64,000 nt of DNA, taken from NCBI GenBank assembly GCA_039090855.1, contig CM077005.1, positions 77,434,607 to 77,498,606 on the forward strand, read 5' to 3'. A program made the position numbers and the translations under genes. This document shows positions 1 to 10,559 of the stretch, piece by piece. Numbering within the stretch: the stretch's first letter is position 1; every line of letters begins with the position of its first letter. The notes under the pieces are model-generated. The model did not search any database. It saw only the letters and a program-made list of their open reading frames with translations, and was not told the DNA's origin. Source of the stretch: Macrothele yani (lineage: Eukaryota > Arthropoda > Arachnida > Araneae > Macrothelidae).

Positions 1-1384
1 AACTAATGAAATAAACCTAACAGCCAGACAGAGATCTGACAAAACTATGAACTGAAAAAGACGTACTTACTTATGACAATCTTTTATTCGGTAAACTTCT
101 CGCTCTCACATAAACGAAGATCTCTTTATACAACCACAGCTCACTTCGTACAACAACCGCTCACTCTACGCACATCAACAAAAAGCTCTCCACATAAACA
201 AACGCTCTCCTTAGGTATCATTGAACGCGCCTATTTATACTGGCTACCACACGTCATGACTTACACTCATTGCCAGATCTCATTCAGCGGGTGAAATAAC
301 ATCTCGTTCAGTAAGAAGATAATTTACATAGGAAAATAAAATAACCAGAGATAGTAAAAATCAAAAGGAAAGTGAATCTTGAGTATACGTTACACCCTGT
401 ATACCCTCGACCCAGCCACATGTGTACTTAATGGGCGAGAGCTGGTAAGCGTGGACGGTTGATAGAAATCCTCAGTCTTTGTTCATAGCTTCCACACACG
501 ACCATTATTCGCCCGTTTGTACGCACGTAAACGGCTCGAGGATGATACCCATTGCAGTTGTGCCTCATTTTCGCTTTCTTCTTTTATGTTTATAAAATGA
601 TTCTTTTCAAATATTTCATTAGGAGTGCAATTTTCTAAAATTAAAGTATAGGATGATCCTCACGTCCTACATGGAAGAGTCGCTACTGTGTGCATGACTT
701 GTGTAAGTCTACCTAAGTTGAACTACTTTTGTTCAAAAATCCCGGTTTATTATTTCCATTATTTTGATACACTCCATCCTGCACGCATAGTCTAACTTAC
801 CTTTTCATCAGCTGCGGTAATTTTTAGCATGAAGTTTTCACAAAATTCTTGGAGAGATTCTCACATAAACAGAAGATTGTGGTGCAAGACTCATTAGATA
901 TGTGCTGATGGTCATTGACTATACACGTTTGCTTCCCGTTCAAAAATCATCGAAGTCATAATTTCAGTTGAATCTCTGTGCCACGTGAGCAGGCTGTTGT
1001 AGTGCTATTTCATTCAACATTTGCATGTATGAATGTATTATGCAGTCAGACTTTCAGATGGTACAAACTTATCCAGCAGCGCACCTTCTGACAGGCTTCT
1101 TTATTTCCGCTCTCAAAATGTGCTGTTACTCGCAAGGTAATATTCTCGCTCGATTCTCGCTCAAGGTAAGATTCTCTTCTCGCTCAATGTTCATAGAAAC
1201 ATATTTCGCCATTACGCACAGTAATGCATTTTTCCAAACTTTGATTAGAACTTTTGAAAACATTTCGTAATACACAACTCGACGTTGAAAATGCCACACC
1301 ACTAAGGAATACACAAAATGAGACGAAATTTTGCGACGTTGACAAGCAGGTGAGAAAGAAGTGATTTAATTTCTGAGAGATTAC
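1..1384. other. AT-rich stretch, no gene recognised
   Basis: No open frame here resembles a known family and no element ends were seen. The only structure noted is a short direct repetition of attctcgctc at 1141-1189. The 81-residue plus-strand frame at 1025-1270 has no recognisable motif and is probably chance. Confidence 0.5.
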
Positions 1385-1419
1385 TTGAACGCGATTGGAC
1401 AATGTAATGTGGCCTGAGT

Positions 1420-2340
1420 CAGTAGGTCCTATGACCGCCATGTTGCTATACATTCGGCAACATGGCGTGGCATCCGGGAGCGAAGTCCCCGATTGGTGTT
1501 CTGAGGTATTGCTAACTATGCATTGTGTACCTGTGTCACAATTCATCGACATTGCGAGAGGGTCGTGTACAATCGTTAAATCTGCTGCCAATGATGTCTC
1601 ATGAGCTCTCTATTGGATACAAATCTGGCGATCGCGCTAGGCAGGGCTGCACCTGAAGACCTAATAGGCACTGTCTGCTGACGTTGATAGTGTACATACA
1701 GCCTGCCTTTATCTTCTTGAAACTGGGCATCAGAGATACCACGGAGATATGGAAACAAAACGGGTTGCAGCACCTCATCGACGTATTTTTGTGCTGCCAT
1801 TCATCCCACAACGCATGCGAGGAGTGAAAGGCTGTTATAACTATTAGCTCAAACCGTGACACAAGGCTAGAAGCAGTATGACTGTCACGAACCGAAACAT
1901 GTTCATTCCAGTGACCACATCATCTTCAAACTATCTATCAGTGATTGTCGGCCCTGGGAAAGAATCGAGACACGTCACTGAACGTGACATGGCACTATTC
2001 GTCCCGTCACGCATGTCTCGTATGGCAGCACTTTGACCTTGAGTGCCGATGTGCTTCGCTGCGTCGTAGTCATTGCAATGCCTGGAAGAGCGCAATACCT
2101 GCCTTAGCCAATCTGTGATTAAGAGTCCGTCTTGGTACGGCGATGTCCATAGCTGCTTGTAGACCTCGTAGAATGTCATCCGCTGTGGATTGTGGTGCTG
2201 TAAAATGCAGGGATGAAGACATCAGACGTCCAGCTACGGTGACCCACATTACCTTCCTCCAACCAATATAGTCACATTCGAACAATAGTTGTTGCATGTC
2301 GATGGGTTCCCGTCTCGATGCGACACATGGACAAACCACA
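1420..2340 (-). pseudogene. Tc1-like transposase remnant
   Basis: Decayed DD34D/E transposase of the Tc1/mariner superfamily, which in living copies cuts and pastes its own element at TA sites. Read on the minus strand, a repressor-like segment ending near 2070 (RTLNHRLAKAGIALFQAL) is followed by the first catalytic block FSDVSRF near 1960-1990, then YVDEVLQPVLFPYLRGISDA at 1715-1795, the third block ARSPDLYPIES near 1600-1640, and the typical tail IPQNTNRGLRSRMPRHVAEC near 1450-1510. These blocks lie in different frames, so several indels have destroyed the gene. The second catalytic block (usually QQDNARPH) is degraded beyond recognition. No TIR pair was found. The family is clear; the exact ends are not. 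Confidence 0.82.
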
Positions 2341-2360
2341 GTCTCAAGTAGCCCTTTGAT

Positions 2361-2437
2361 TGAGACTAGAAAAAGTGCCTCTATGGTAAGACTAGTAAAC
2401 GTGCCTCTGTGATAAGACTAGTAAAAGTGCTTCTGTG
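2361..2437. repeat. 26-bp tandem repeat, three copies
   Basis: Three successive imperfect copies of a unit resembling aagactagtaaaagtgcctctgtgat. The array abuts the perfect hairpin at 2438-2473. Confidence 0.75.
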
Positions 2438-2473
2438 AAGAAATGAGAATCTCTGTGATGATTCTCATTTCTT
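2438..2473. repeat. Perfect hairpin, 14-bp stem
   Basis: The arms aagaaatgagaatc (2438-2451) and gattctcatttctt (2460-2473) are exact reverse complements around an 8-nt loop. It starts where the 26-bp tandem repeat ends. No T-tract or gene context suggests a terminator. Confidence 0.85.
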
Positions 2474-2599
2474 ACAGGTGTTTTCAACACCGAGTTCACT
2501 CCTATACAGTGGTCAACATGCACACATGAGGAAGACCCTTCTGAGCTAGCACTTTTTGCTCTTTCATCTTTGTTGCTTATAACGTGATTGGTTCGCAAC

Positions 2600-5078
2600 T
2601 GTAATCATTTACATAACACAACTGTCAATATAGATCCACAAATTTGAACGGCACTCCAACAAATACTTCCCGGTGTGGTATTTTCTATGTTGAGCAGTGC
2701 ATTTGTGACATCTACTGGTAAAAATCTGCATCATGGGAACTTAAAATGCATAGATGGTCATGAGTATGTTTCTAGTCATCGAACGTAAAAATAAATTTTC
2801 CATATCGGCTGTTGGAAGTACAGAAACAATACCAAACACAGACACATGTCCACGTTTCCTGTTGAAAAAGTCACTTCTAAGGCATTCGGATGTGGGTGAA
2901 TCTTCATCTCTGTGATCAGCGCAACGAAATAAGACTAACTGAAAGGGAAAATTGATACAATAAGCACGCATTTTTTCATAAGGCATACTGACGAAAAAAA
3001 GAAGTCATACGTCCGGTTTACTTTAATCTGATAAACTTCATTTCGTAAATAAGCACATATGTATGGGGGGAACGACCATGAACTTGATGTTGACTTTGTT
3101 TAATATAAAGCTCAAACTATTTTTGAGTCTGTTATATATGAAGGATTTTGCAAATTATCCAATACACAGATCATTGGTGCACTCCGTGAGGAGTAGCCCA
3201 GTGGGTCCTAGACCTCCCCATGAGGTATCATTAGGTATATTTCGTTCGATGTAGTAGGATGCTCATTTTAGGAATAATTTTTTTAAATGTATATTTTAGG
3301 AATAATTGCAAACGCACTTCAACATGGCGGATGTACAACATTCTTACCGCTTCACAGTATTTTGGTAGATGTTTTCTCCGGTGTATTTTATTTGCGCGTT
3401 TGAGATTTTGGACAACTCTCATAAAGAAATTTGAAGGGCACCACTGGCCCAGATACACTACGTGCGCGCGAATTGTCCCAAAGATTCATACCCATAGACT
3501 TGCAGACGACTTATCAGGTAAAATGAAAGTTTACGACTGAACAGTAACAGATAGCATTTCGTTTCGAAATTCCGATAATGTACTTTTACCCAGTGACACA
3601 TAAAAATAAAAATATGGCGGCTAACATATATGGAAGTAAATTAGACGAATGAATGGTTCTTTAATGTTTCTCAACTAACTGTTCCTTTCTCCTCAAAAAG
3701 ACATTCATAGGGACATTTGTTTTTTAATTTTAATAAGTGCCAGGTCATTCTTTGATTTCAGAGACACAGTACGAGGCAGTCTAGACATTAAAGACACCAG
3801 CGCAGTAAATGGAAGGCAAAGGAATGGTAAAGGAAAGGACAGGAAAGATAGGGTGAAGAGACCAACCTAAGTGCAGCAATGATCGGTGTACAAGTCTAGT
3901 ATCCGGATCATATATTGAACCATGCGTGCTGGCCCATGGCACAATATATGCGTCCGAAAAGTAAGTTTACACTTGAAGTGATTCAGATCTGTTCTCCACT
4001 GAATCACTTCAAGTGATTTACTTTCTTCTCTTCTTATTTTCTCGTCTTTTGTATTATTTTGAGTATTGAGTTGTATTTTATGTAATGTAGGAGAATAGGC
4101 CTCGTGACATGAAAGATGTCCTTAGCAATTAATTTTGAATATCATGTAGTATTCATAAAGGTTATTTGATTTTCACAATTAATTTCAAATCCTTTTCGTA
4201 TCTCAAGGTGCTAGTGGAAATGGATGCTAATATGAATTAGGAGATCCTAATATGCACAGAACGGTAAAAATAAATTTATCCACCCTTAATTTAAAGCTAC
4301 TGTTCTCAAGGAAGTAAGGAAACCAGAACTGATGAGCAAACACAATCCCCATGCTTCTTATCCTGTTACGTGGCTTCCTTGTCCTTATCGGTCATTCGGT
4401 TTTAATGGCAATCGAGGTCTTTTAAGGGAGTAATAACAGCAGCAGTCTTATCACATGGGTGATAGTGGAAACAGATGCTTCAGGGAGAGTGAATAACCAG
4501 AACTATTGAACAAACACAACATCTTAATGTCTTTCATGTCACGGGGGAACCCCGCCTTGAAAGGGGGTAACGACAGCATGCATCTTACCTCCTCTGTACT
4601 GATGGAAATAGGTGCTTTTGTTATTATTCTTATATTACTGTAATAAAGCGCATTTGCAGTAGATCAATTTGAAATTTATATCTTGAGAACCAAAAAAATT
4701 TAGCACCAACAAAATGTGGAGATACAACGTGTGTGTGGAAATTTTTTTTGGTCGTATAAGCTTTCTAAGTTTATATTTGAAATCATTCTTTTGAAAGCAG
4801 TCTATAATGTAAACTTCTGAAATCTAGGATGGGGGATTACGCTAAACAGAGCAGATGATGCTAACATCCTCACCCTTTAGTTTTCCCAGAAGAGTTCAAA
4901 CATATAGAGCACATGGAAGGCAACAATTTTCCATTTTAAGAAATTTGGACGATGCTAGTAATTTTTGCATGTAAATGGTATGCTAAATTGATAGTAGGAA
5001 CAATTTGTTTCACTAGGTAGTCCTGCCAAAGAATCATCAGTCATATTTTGCAACACACTCTGTTTAGAAACATGACAT
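2600..5078. other. Non-coding, no gene recognised
   Basis: The open frames (for example 2741-2986 minus and 3259-3540 plus) show no family motif. Segments near 4205-4380 and 4455-4560 share a loose common pattern (gatagtggaaacagatgct, then accagaact and caaacacaa), suggesting an old diverged duplication. One perfect hairpin is listed separately. Confidence 0.5.
3970..4015. repeat. Perfect hairpin, 17-bp stem
   Basis: The arms cacttgaagtgattcag (3970-3986) and ctgaatcacttcaagtg (3999-4015) are exact reverse complements separated by 12 nt. The right arm overlaps a second small palindrome (aatcactt-c-aagtgatt). No flanking gene explains it. Confidence 0.88.
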
Positions 5079-6390
5079 GTGGTTTACAACGTACCTTAGT
5101 TCCTGGGAATGTATCACCATTCACATTAAATGCTGGAAATGTCCTCCACCGACATCCAAACATACTCGCACGCGATGCTGCATTTTATCGAAGGTCCTCC
5201 GCAACATGTCCTCATCAATAGTCCGGACTGGCGCACTGATGTTGCTTTATAAGCCTTTTTTACGTGCAAGGCCTATTACTGTAAGCACGGCACTTCAAAT
5301 ATTCCCGTAAGAAAAAATCGGGAGGCGTCAAATAAGGTGAACCAGGTGACCACGGTTTTTTGGAGGTCACTCGGTCACCGAAGAAAGAGGAAATTTCACT
5401 CATGCTCACACGAGACATGTACTTTCAACAGGATGACCCTCCATCCTGTTGACAGTAGCCCGTTGTCAAATCGATGTCGGTTAATTGGTGCGCAAATTGT
5501 CTGAAAATGTTTACATATGACGCCGAGGTTACTACGCTGCTGAAGAAAATGGGTCCAATTACTCTGTTTCGAGACACATCCCACCAAACACTGACTTTTG
5601 CAGGATGTAATGGGGTTTCGTGTAATTCTTGTGGATTATCTGTTGCCAGATGCGGGAGTTTTGGGATGCGGAAGTTTTAGGTTTTTGGGAATTCGTCCAA
5701 ATGAAACTATGCTTCGTCAGTGAACCATGTGAAATCCAAAGTGTTCGGAATTGAGTGTAAAAATGTCACGATCCAGTGATAATAAGACACACGCTTTTCA
5801 AAATGCGGTTCTTGCAACTCTTGCACAGCTGTCACGGTACTGATGAAGCAACGTTTTCTTTGCGGCTCATTCGCAGGTGGAAACATATTACCCAGTTTCT
5901 GGTGACAAACGTCGTAGTGACTTCTTCGGTGATGCCAGCAGCCTGTGTGCTTCACCTCTTTGATTTTTCTTCCCCTAAAGGAGGAGGTATGCGACTGTAT
6001 GTGATCAAAGCACTGTTCATAGTTTCAAATTACTTCGCTAACCTGGCGATGTAACGTTTGTCTGGTGATTTTCTTCCCCTAAACTTCTTAAGGAATACAC
6101 GCTTTATCCAGTAACTTTTCACAATAAATACCCGCTCCGCAACGGTATACACAGCCATCCTGAACAACGTTCAACGACACAGTAAAACACGTGGATTGCT
6201 CCCGGACAAAATTAGCGTGCTCGGCCATCTGTTGGGGTGACGTCACAATGAATCATCGCCTTATCCGGAAAATCACTCCCGCGCATTTCTCAATGACCTA
6301 GATTATTTGTAAACCAAACTTCGTGTGTCTACATAGAGTGCGAAGCAAACAATAATTAATTTTTTGGGAGGACTACCTTGTAAACCACCC
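5079..6390 (-). mobile_element. Tc3-like mariner-superfamily element
   Basis: The ends form an imperfect TIR: gtggtttacaacgtacc at 5079-5095 matches the reverse complement of the segment at 6374-6390 (gggtggtttacaaggta). The roughly 1.3-kb interval carries one decayed transposase on the minus strand, a normal size and layout for this superfamily. The flanking bases are too altered to prove a TA target duplication. Confidence 0.8.
5126..6157 (-). pseudogene. Tc3-like transposase, degraded
   Basis: Minus-strand remnant of the insect transposases that carry a DUF4817-type helix-turn-helix before a DD34D catalytic core. N-terminal sequence AVYTVAERVFIVKSYWIKR is read near 6090-6157. The first catalytic Asp lies in FTDEA near 5711, followed in another frame by FIWTNSQKPKTSASQNSRIW. 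The second lies in GYCQQDGG near 5438-5455, preceded by VWWDVSRNRVIGPIFFSSV. The third block reads PYLTPPDFFLREYLKCR near 5300-5345, and the protein ends VGGGHFQHLM then a stop near 5126. At least three frameshifts separate these blocks, so it is not functional. Family placement is from the motif series, without a search. Confidence 0.85.
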
Positions 6391-7309
6391 TGTGTTACAC
6401 AAAGTACGTAGATAGAGAAGGAAGCCCAACATTTTTGAGCCTGTCCTGGAACGGTGAGGGAGCAGGAGCTGTGACATAATTTGTTTCAAAGGTCGTTCAG
6501 TTTTCCAGAGATCAGATGTCAAGTGTAATTGTGTGTTCCCTTCTTTGATGAGTTTAGTCTGGTATTTTGTTTATCTGACAATTGAATTTAGCAGAATTTC
6601 TGTGGGTTTTTAATTATCCACTTCATGCAGAATATTTTCAATATTCTTGCAATAGATAGCAGTTATCTTAATGTGAGAAGTGGCATTGTGATAAACTGCA
6701 CTGAAGCTACTCGTAGAAATGGACACCACAATACGAAAGAAATTATGTTTCTTAGATTTCCCAATGACGACGAAACTTGTGAGTAATAGATTATAAAATG
6801 TAACCAGCTGATTATTTTAATCTGAAGCAAGAATATGTTCTGTACATTTCGAGAATGATTCCTACATACGAGACTTGAAAGGCGAACAGTTATGGATTCC
6901 TTTAATCAGATGACTGAAAAGTGATGATGTTCTGAAGTTATTTTTGCCAGATAGCTGCAATAAAGCCAGTTGGAATTCAAGAGGAAAATCTGAAAAACAG
7001 GGGAAAATAATAAACAGAAAATATGTGCAAGAATTATTACCAGAAAAATATTCATCCGACTGTCAATCTGTTAATGGAAATGAAAGCAATGAATCCGAAG
7101 GCAAATCAAGCTTGCAGGATGAACTACTGGGGGTGGAGAACGAAACTGCAACACTTGCGCAAATAGCATCCCACGTGTCATGCCGCTGTACATGCCACCC
7201 GTTGGCCAGCCTGCATCTATTTCGCAGTCGATCAACGAGCGCAGAGTGTGACGGTTTCGTTATCAGAGCAGTAGCACAGTTGGACGTCAAAAAGAGCGAT
7301 CCGTACAAC
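6391..7309. other. Spacer with one unrecognised 123-codon frame
   Basis: The plus frame at 6944-7315 has a polar, acidic first half (GNESNESEGKSSLQDE) and no known domain; its last part runs up to the Tc1 element that follows. It has no TIR or other context and may be chance or an old element flank. Nothing else was recognised. Confidence 0.4.
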
Positions 7310-8280
7310 TTATAATAGGAGACATACCCGAGTTTCAAAGAAGACAGATTGTTGGTGCGCGACTCGCCGGTGCATCTGCGTCCAAGTCCGCAAGTCATTG
7401 TGTTGTATCGCAAGCCACGGTATCCAGGGTCGTGTCGGCCTACCAGCAAGAGTAAAGTAGAACATCCTATAGGAGTAACTGTCGAGGTAAGAGGATGCTG
7501 TCTGGCAGGGGAGTCCGGGTGCTAACACGGATGGTAGCCAAAAAACATAAAACCATAGTGGCCCTACTCACCACAGAGTCGAATATGAATCGCGACTCAC
7601 CTGTTTCCATCAAAAAGTTCGTCGGGAGCTTCACCGGGTCAAAGTTCACGGTCGTGTTGCTATCGCCAAACCCTGGATCATCAGTGTGAATGCCAAACGT
7701 CAGTTACAACGGTGCCAGCAGCGCAAATCGTGGACGTTAGACAACGTGAAATGTGTATTATTCTCCACGAATCGTCCTTCACTGTCTTTCCCACAACCGG
7801 AAGAGTTTACATGTGGAGACATCTCTTACAGGCTTACCATTCGGACTGTTTATTGCCTCCAGTGAAGCTCGGAGGTGGATCGGTGATGGTTTGGGCCGCA
7901 ATATCGGAGACAGTCTGTCGGCCCGCTTATTGTTCTTGAGGGGTACATCACTGTCAAGGGATATTGGACAATTCTGGAGGACCAGACGCACCCAGTGGTT
8001 CAAACATTATACCTTGATGGTGCTGCCGTGTATCAGGATGATAACGTACCGATACACAGAGCCAAACTGGTGGAAGAGGGGTTTACTGAGCATGAAAGTG
8101 AGGTTGAAAATCTGTCATGGCTGCGCAGTCACACGATTTTAACATTATTGAGCCACTCTGGGGTGTTCTGGAAGAGCGTGTCAGGAAACGTTTTCCTCCA
8201 CCAGCATCACGTCATGAAATAGCCACTTTTCTGCAAGAGGAAGGGCTTCAAATCCCTCTGGCCACTATATAAGACTTGTA
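7310..8280 (+). pseudogene. Tc1-like transposase, frameshifted
   Basis: Tc1 transposase remnant on the plus strand. An N-terminal helix-turn-helix reads EFQRRQIVGARLAGASASK from about 7330, followed by VSQATVSRVVSAYQQE and an in-frame stop. The catalytic half begins near 7740. The first catalytic Asp position reads HESSF where the family has DESSF, so GAC has become CAC. The block LGGGSVMVWAAIS at about 7868-7905 is intact. The second catalytic block, AVYQDDNVPIHRA at about 8025-8065, is intact. The third block is recognisable only across a frameshift near 8120-8165 (TILTLLSHSGVFW in one frame, family form NIIEPLWGVL in another). With the first Asp lost and multiple indels, the protein is dead. 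No convincing TIR pair was located. Confidence 0.85.
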
Positions 8281-8399
8281 TGTTTCCTTCCCATGACGAA
8301 TTACAACTGCAGTGGCCTCCAAAGGAGGTCCTACACCGTACTAATAAATTGTTGTGTCTTAACCCATGTGTTTCAATTTCTTTATCCAACTCCTGTAAA

Positions 8400-9150
8400 T
8401 TCCACAACAAATTCTCATACTGTTTCTGCTGAACAGCAGGACTGATACTTATAAAGCCAAGCTTTATTGAAAGAAATTCAAATTCTGAAGAACAAATTCC
8501 TCAAACACTTGTGGATTGTTAGAAACTGTGAATAGGATATGTCTCGCGGTACCTCATGATAACTGGCTGCGAACTGTAAAAGAATTTGAGTGTATATTTG
8601 TGGAGATGCATAGTGAGAAATTGTGTAAAACAAAAGGAATTATTTCAGCGCTTGCTCAAAAAATTGGTTACGAAGTTTTCTGAACTGAATTCTAAGTTAG
8701 GTCTAATATACTCAAGAGCTAGAACGTTTCTCTAGAAATAAGTGCTTCAACATTTTGCATGGTTATGATATGTTGAGGAAAATTTGTGGACACTTGATCA
8801 ATGTCTTTTCAAATTTTCATCAACCATATCCACGCTGTTTCTTGAGAAAAAAATCGAAAAGAAATGGAGATCAGTTCAAGGAGGGGTGACGATTCTTCTT
8901 TGGAGTGATTTTTTTGTTTTGTTTTTCGAAACTCAAATTTCACCTCCCCTTGGGTTCATTCCTTAGATCCGGGAAAAGTCGAGAAAAAGTCAAAGAAATT
9001 ATTTCTCTTATTTGTTCTTTTCTTTATTAATTGTGGTGTGGAAAAAAGGTGTTTCCCTTGTTCGAGGGATAAGAAGTTTAGCAGAAGGTGAAATTTCATT
9101 TATTTCATATTTATCTCTCTTCTCTCTAGGCTTAGCTTTGGAGTTTTTTT
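8400..9150. other. Non-coding, no gene recognised
   Basis: AT-rich with no supported feature. The frame at 8784-8966 is low-complexity and hydrophobic by composition only. Confidence 0.5.
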
Positions 9151-9152
9151 CT

Positions 9153-9176
9153 CAGTGATATATATATATATATATT

Positions 9177-9209
<33 letters not shown>
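9153..9209. repeat. (TA)n then (GA)n microsatellite; left target duplication
   Basis: A run of TA dinucleotides passes into atatttaga and then a GA run ending at 9209. The segment from 9172 to 9209 is repeated at 12397-12433 on the far side of the RTE element, so it doubles as the left copy of the element's target-site duplication. Confidence 0.85.
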
Positions 9210-9214
<5 letters not shown>

Positions 9215-9416
9215 AAGGTCAGGTGATGCGTAACATCACAGCCTCTCCTTGACAAATGTCAACCCCGCCTTCTCGTGGTGCATCCTGTTCCCACTAAAGG
9301 GGCTCTGACGACCGCAAATAGCGGTATAAATATACCATCGGGATTAGAGGAAATGCTATCCCACACTCACCAACCCGCTTGGCCAGCGTGGTGAGTTATG
9401 GCCAAACCCCTCCAAA

Positions 9417-10559
9417 ATGATTCCACAACTTAAATCTTGGCCCTCAGTCTCCGGCAGCTGGAATGTACCTGGCCAAGGCAGCGGCCAGTGCGACATGAAG
9501 GCAGAGGGTGCTAAGAATCCCCGGAGGACCGGACTAGGCTGCCATCTGATGCTGACCTTGGCTACTTACAATGGACGCTCCCTATCTTCTGATTCAAGGC
9601 TTCTTGAATTGGAAGAGGAACTACAAAGGATCAAGTGGGACATCGTGGGGCTAAGTGAGGTAAGGAGAAAAGGAGAAGATCTCATCGAACTGAAAAGTGG
9701 ACATCTCTTCTACTATCGTGGGACAGATACTGGCAGAACTAGTGGTGTTGGATTTATAATAAACAAGAAACTGAAGAATAAAGTTGTAGAATTTGAAAGT
9801 TCCTCTGACAGAGCTGCACGACTTGTTATCCAACTCTCGAAAAGATACCAGGCTCAGATTATTCAAACTTATGCACCCACCACAAGTCATCCTGAAGAAG
9901 AAATTGAAGAATTTTATGAGGAAATTTGTCATCTAAATAATAAAGGTAAGCAGCACTTGAAAATAATTATGGGAGATTTCAATGCAAAAATAGGGCAACG
10001 GCAACAGAATGAAACTTCAGTAGGTAAATTCGGTCACGGCAACAGAAACCAGCGTGGAAATACTCTCGTTGAGTTTGCAGAGGCAGAAGGGTTTTTCATC
10101 TTGAACTCCTTCTTCAAGAAAAAGCCACACAGGAAATGGACATGGAGACATCCAAATGGGACGACAAGTGAAATTGATTTTATTATGTGTAACAAAAAAT
10201 TCGTCATAGAATACTGCAGTGTGCTGAACAAGTTCAACACAGGTAGTGACCATAGATTGGTGAGATGTAAGATGCACCTCAACACTAAACTTGAACGTGG
10301 CAAGCTCATAAGACAAACACAATCTATTGACATAACCAACCTTAAAAAACACCATAATACCTTCAAGTTAGAACTGAAGAACAGGTTCTCTGCTTTAGAA
10401 GGCCTAACATCGGAAGAAGTGGACATCTCTGAAGTTAACAGAAAAGTAACCAAAGCTCTTATGGAAACAGCAACAAAATTAGCTGGGTCTAAGAACAAGT
10501 TGCATGTGAACAAATTATCAGGAAAAACCAAAATGTTGATGCAAAAAGAAGAGAGATGA
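9417..10559 (+). CDS. RTE endonuclease domain (EN part of EN-RT polyprotein)
   Basis: 380-codon frame holding an exonuclease-endonuclease-phosphatase fold. This enzyme nicks the genomic target so that reverse transcription can be primed there. All expected catalytic signatures are present: TYNGRSL with Asn52, GLSEVRRK with Glu81, TYAPT, IIMGDFNAKIG with Asp187 and Asn189, EIDFIM, and GSDHRLV with the terminal Asp-His pair at about 278-279. The residues before about 45 are less typical, so the true start could be a later methionine such as M45. The frame ends four bases into the RT frame (ATGA overlap at 10556-10559). RTE elements normally encode one continuous protein. The two frames differ by one register and an A5 run lies at 10543-10547, so a single indel there is the simplest explanation. 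Confidence 0.9.
   Translation: MIPQLKSWPSVSGSWNVPGQGSGQCDMKAEGAKNPRRTGLGCHLMLTLATYNGRSLSSDSRLLELEEELQRIKWDIVGLSEVRRKGEDLIELKSGHLFYYRGTDTGRTSGVGFIINKKLKNKVVEFESSSDRAARLVIQLSKRYQAQIIQTYAPTTSHPEEEIEEFYEEICHLNNKGKQHLKIIMGDFNAKIGQRQQNETSVGKFGHGNRNQRGNTLVEFAEAEGFFILNSFFKKKPHRKWTWRHPNGTTSEIDFIMCNKKFVIEYCSVLNKFNTGSDHRLVRCKMHLNTKLERGKLIRQTQSIDITNLKKHHNTFKLELKNRFSALEGLTSEEVDISEVNRKVTKALMETATKLAGSKNKLHVNKLSGKTKMLMQKEER

Noticed and set aside
1025..1270. Plus-strand frame of 81 codons
   Set aside because: No domain motif or conserved context; typical chance frame in AT-rich DNA.
10034..10531. 165-codon minus-strand frame
   Set aside because: Antisense shadow of the RTE endonuclease, which has complete catalytic motifs on the plus strand.
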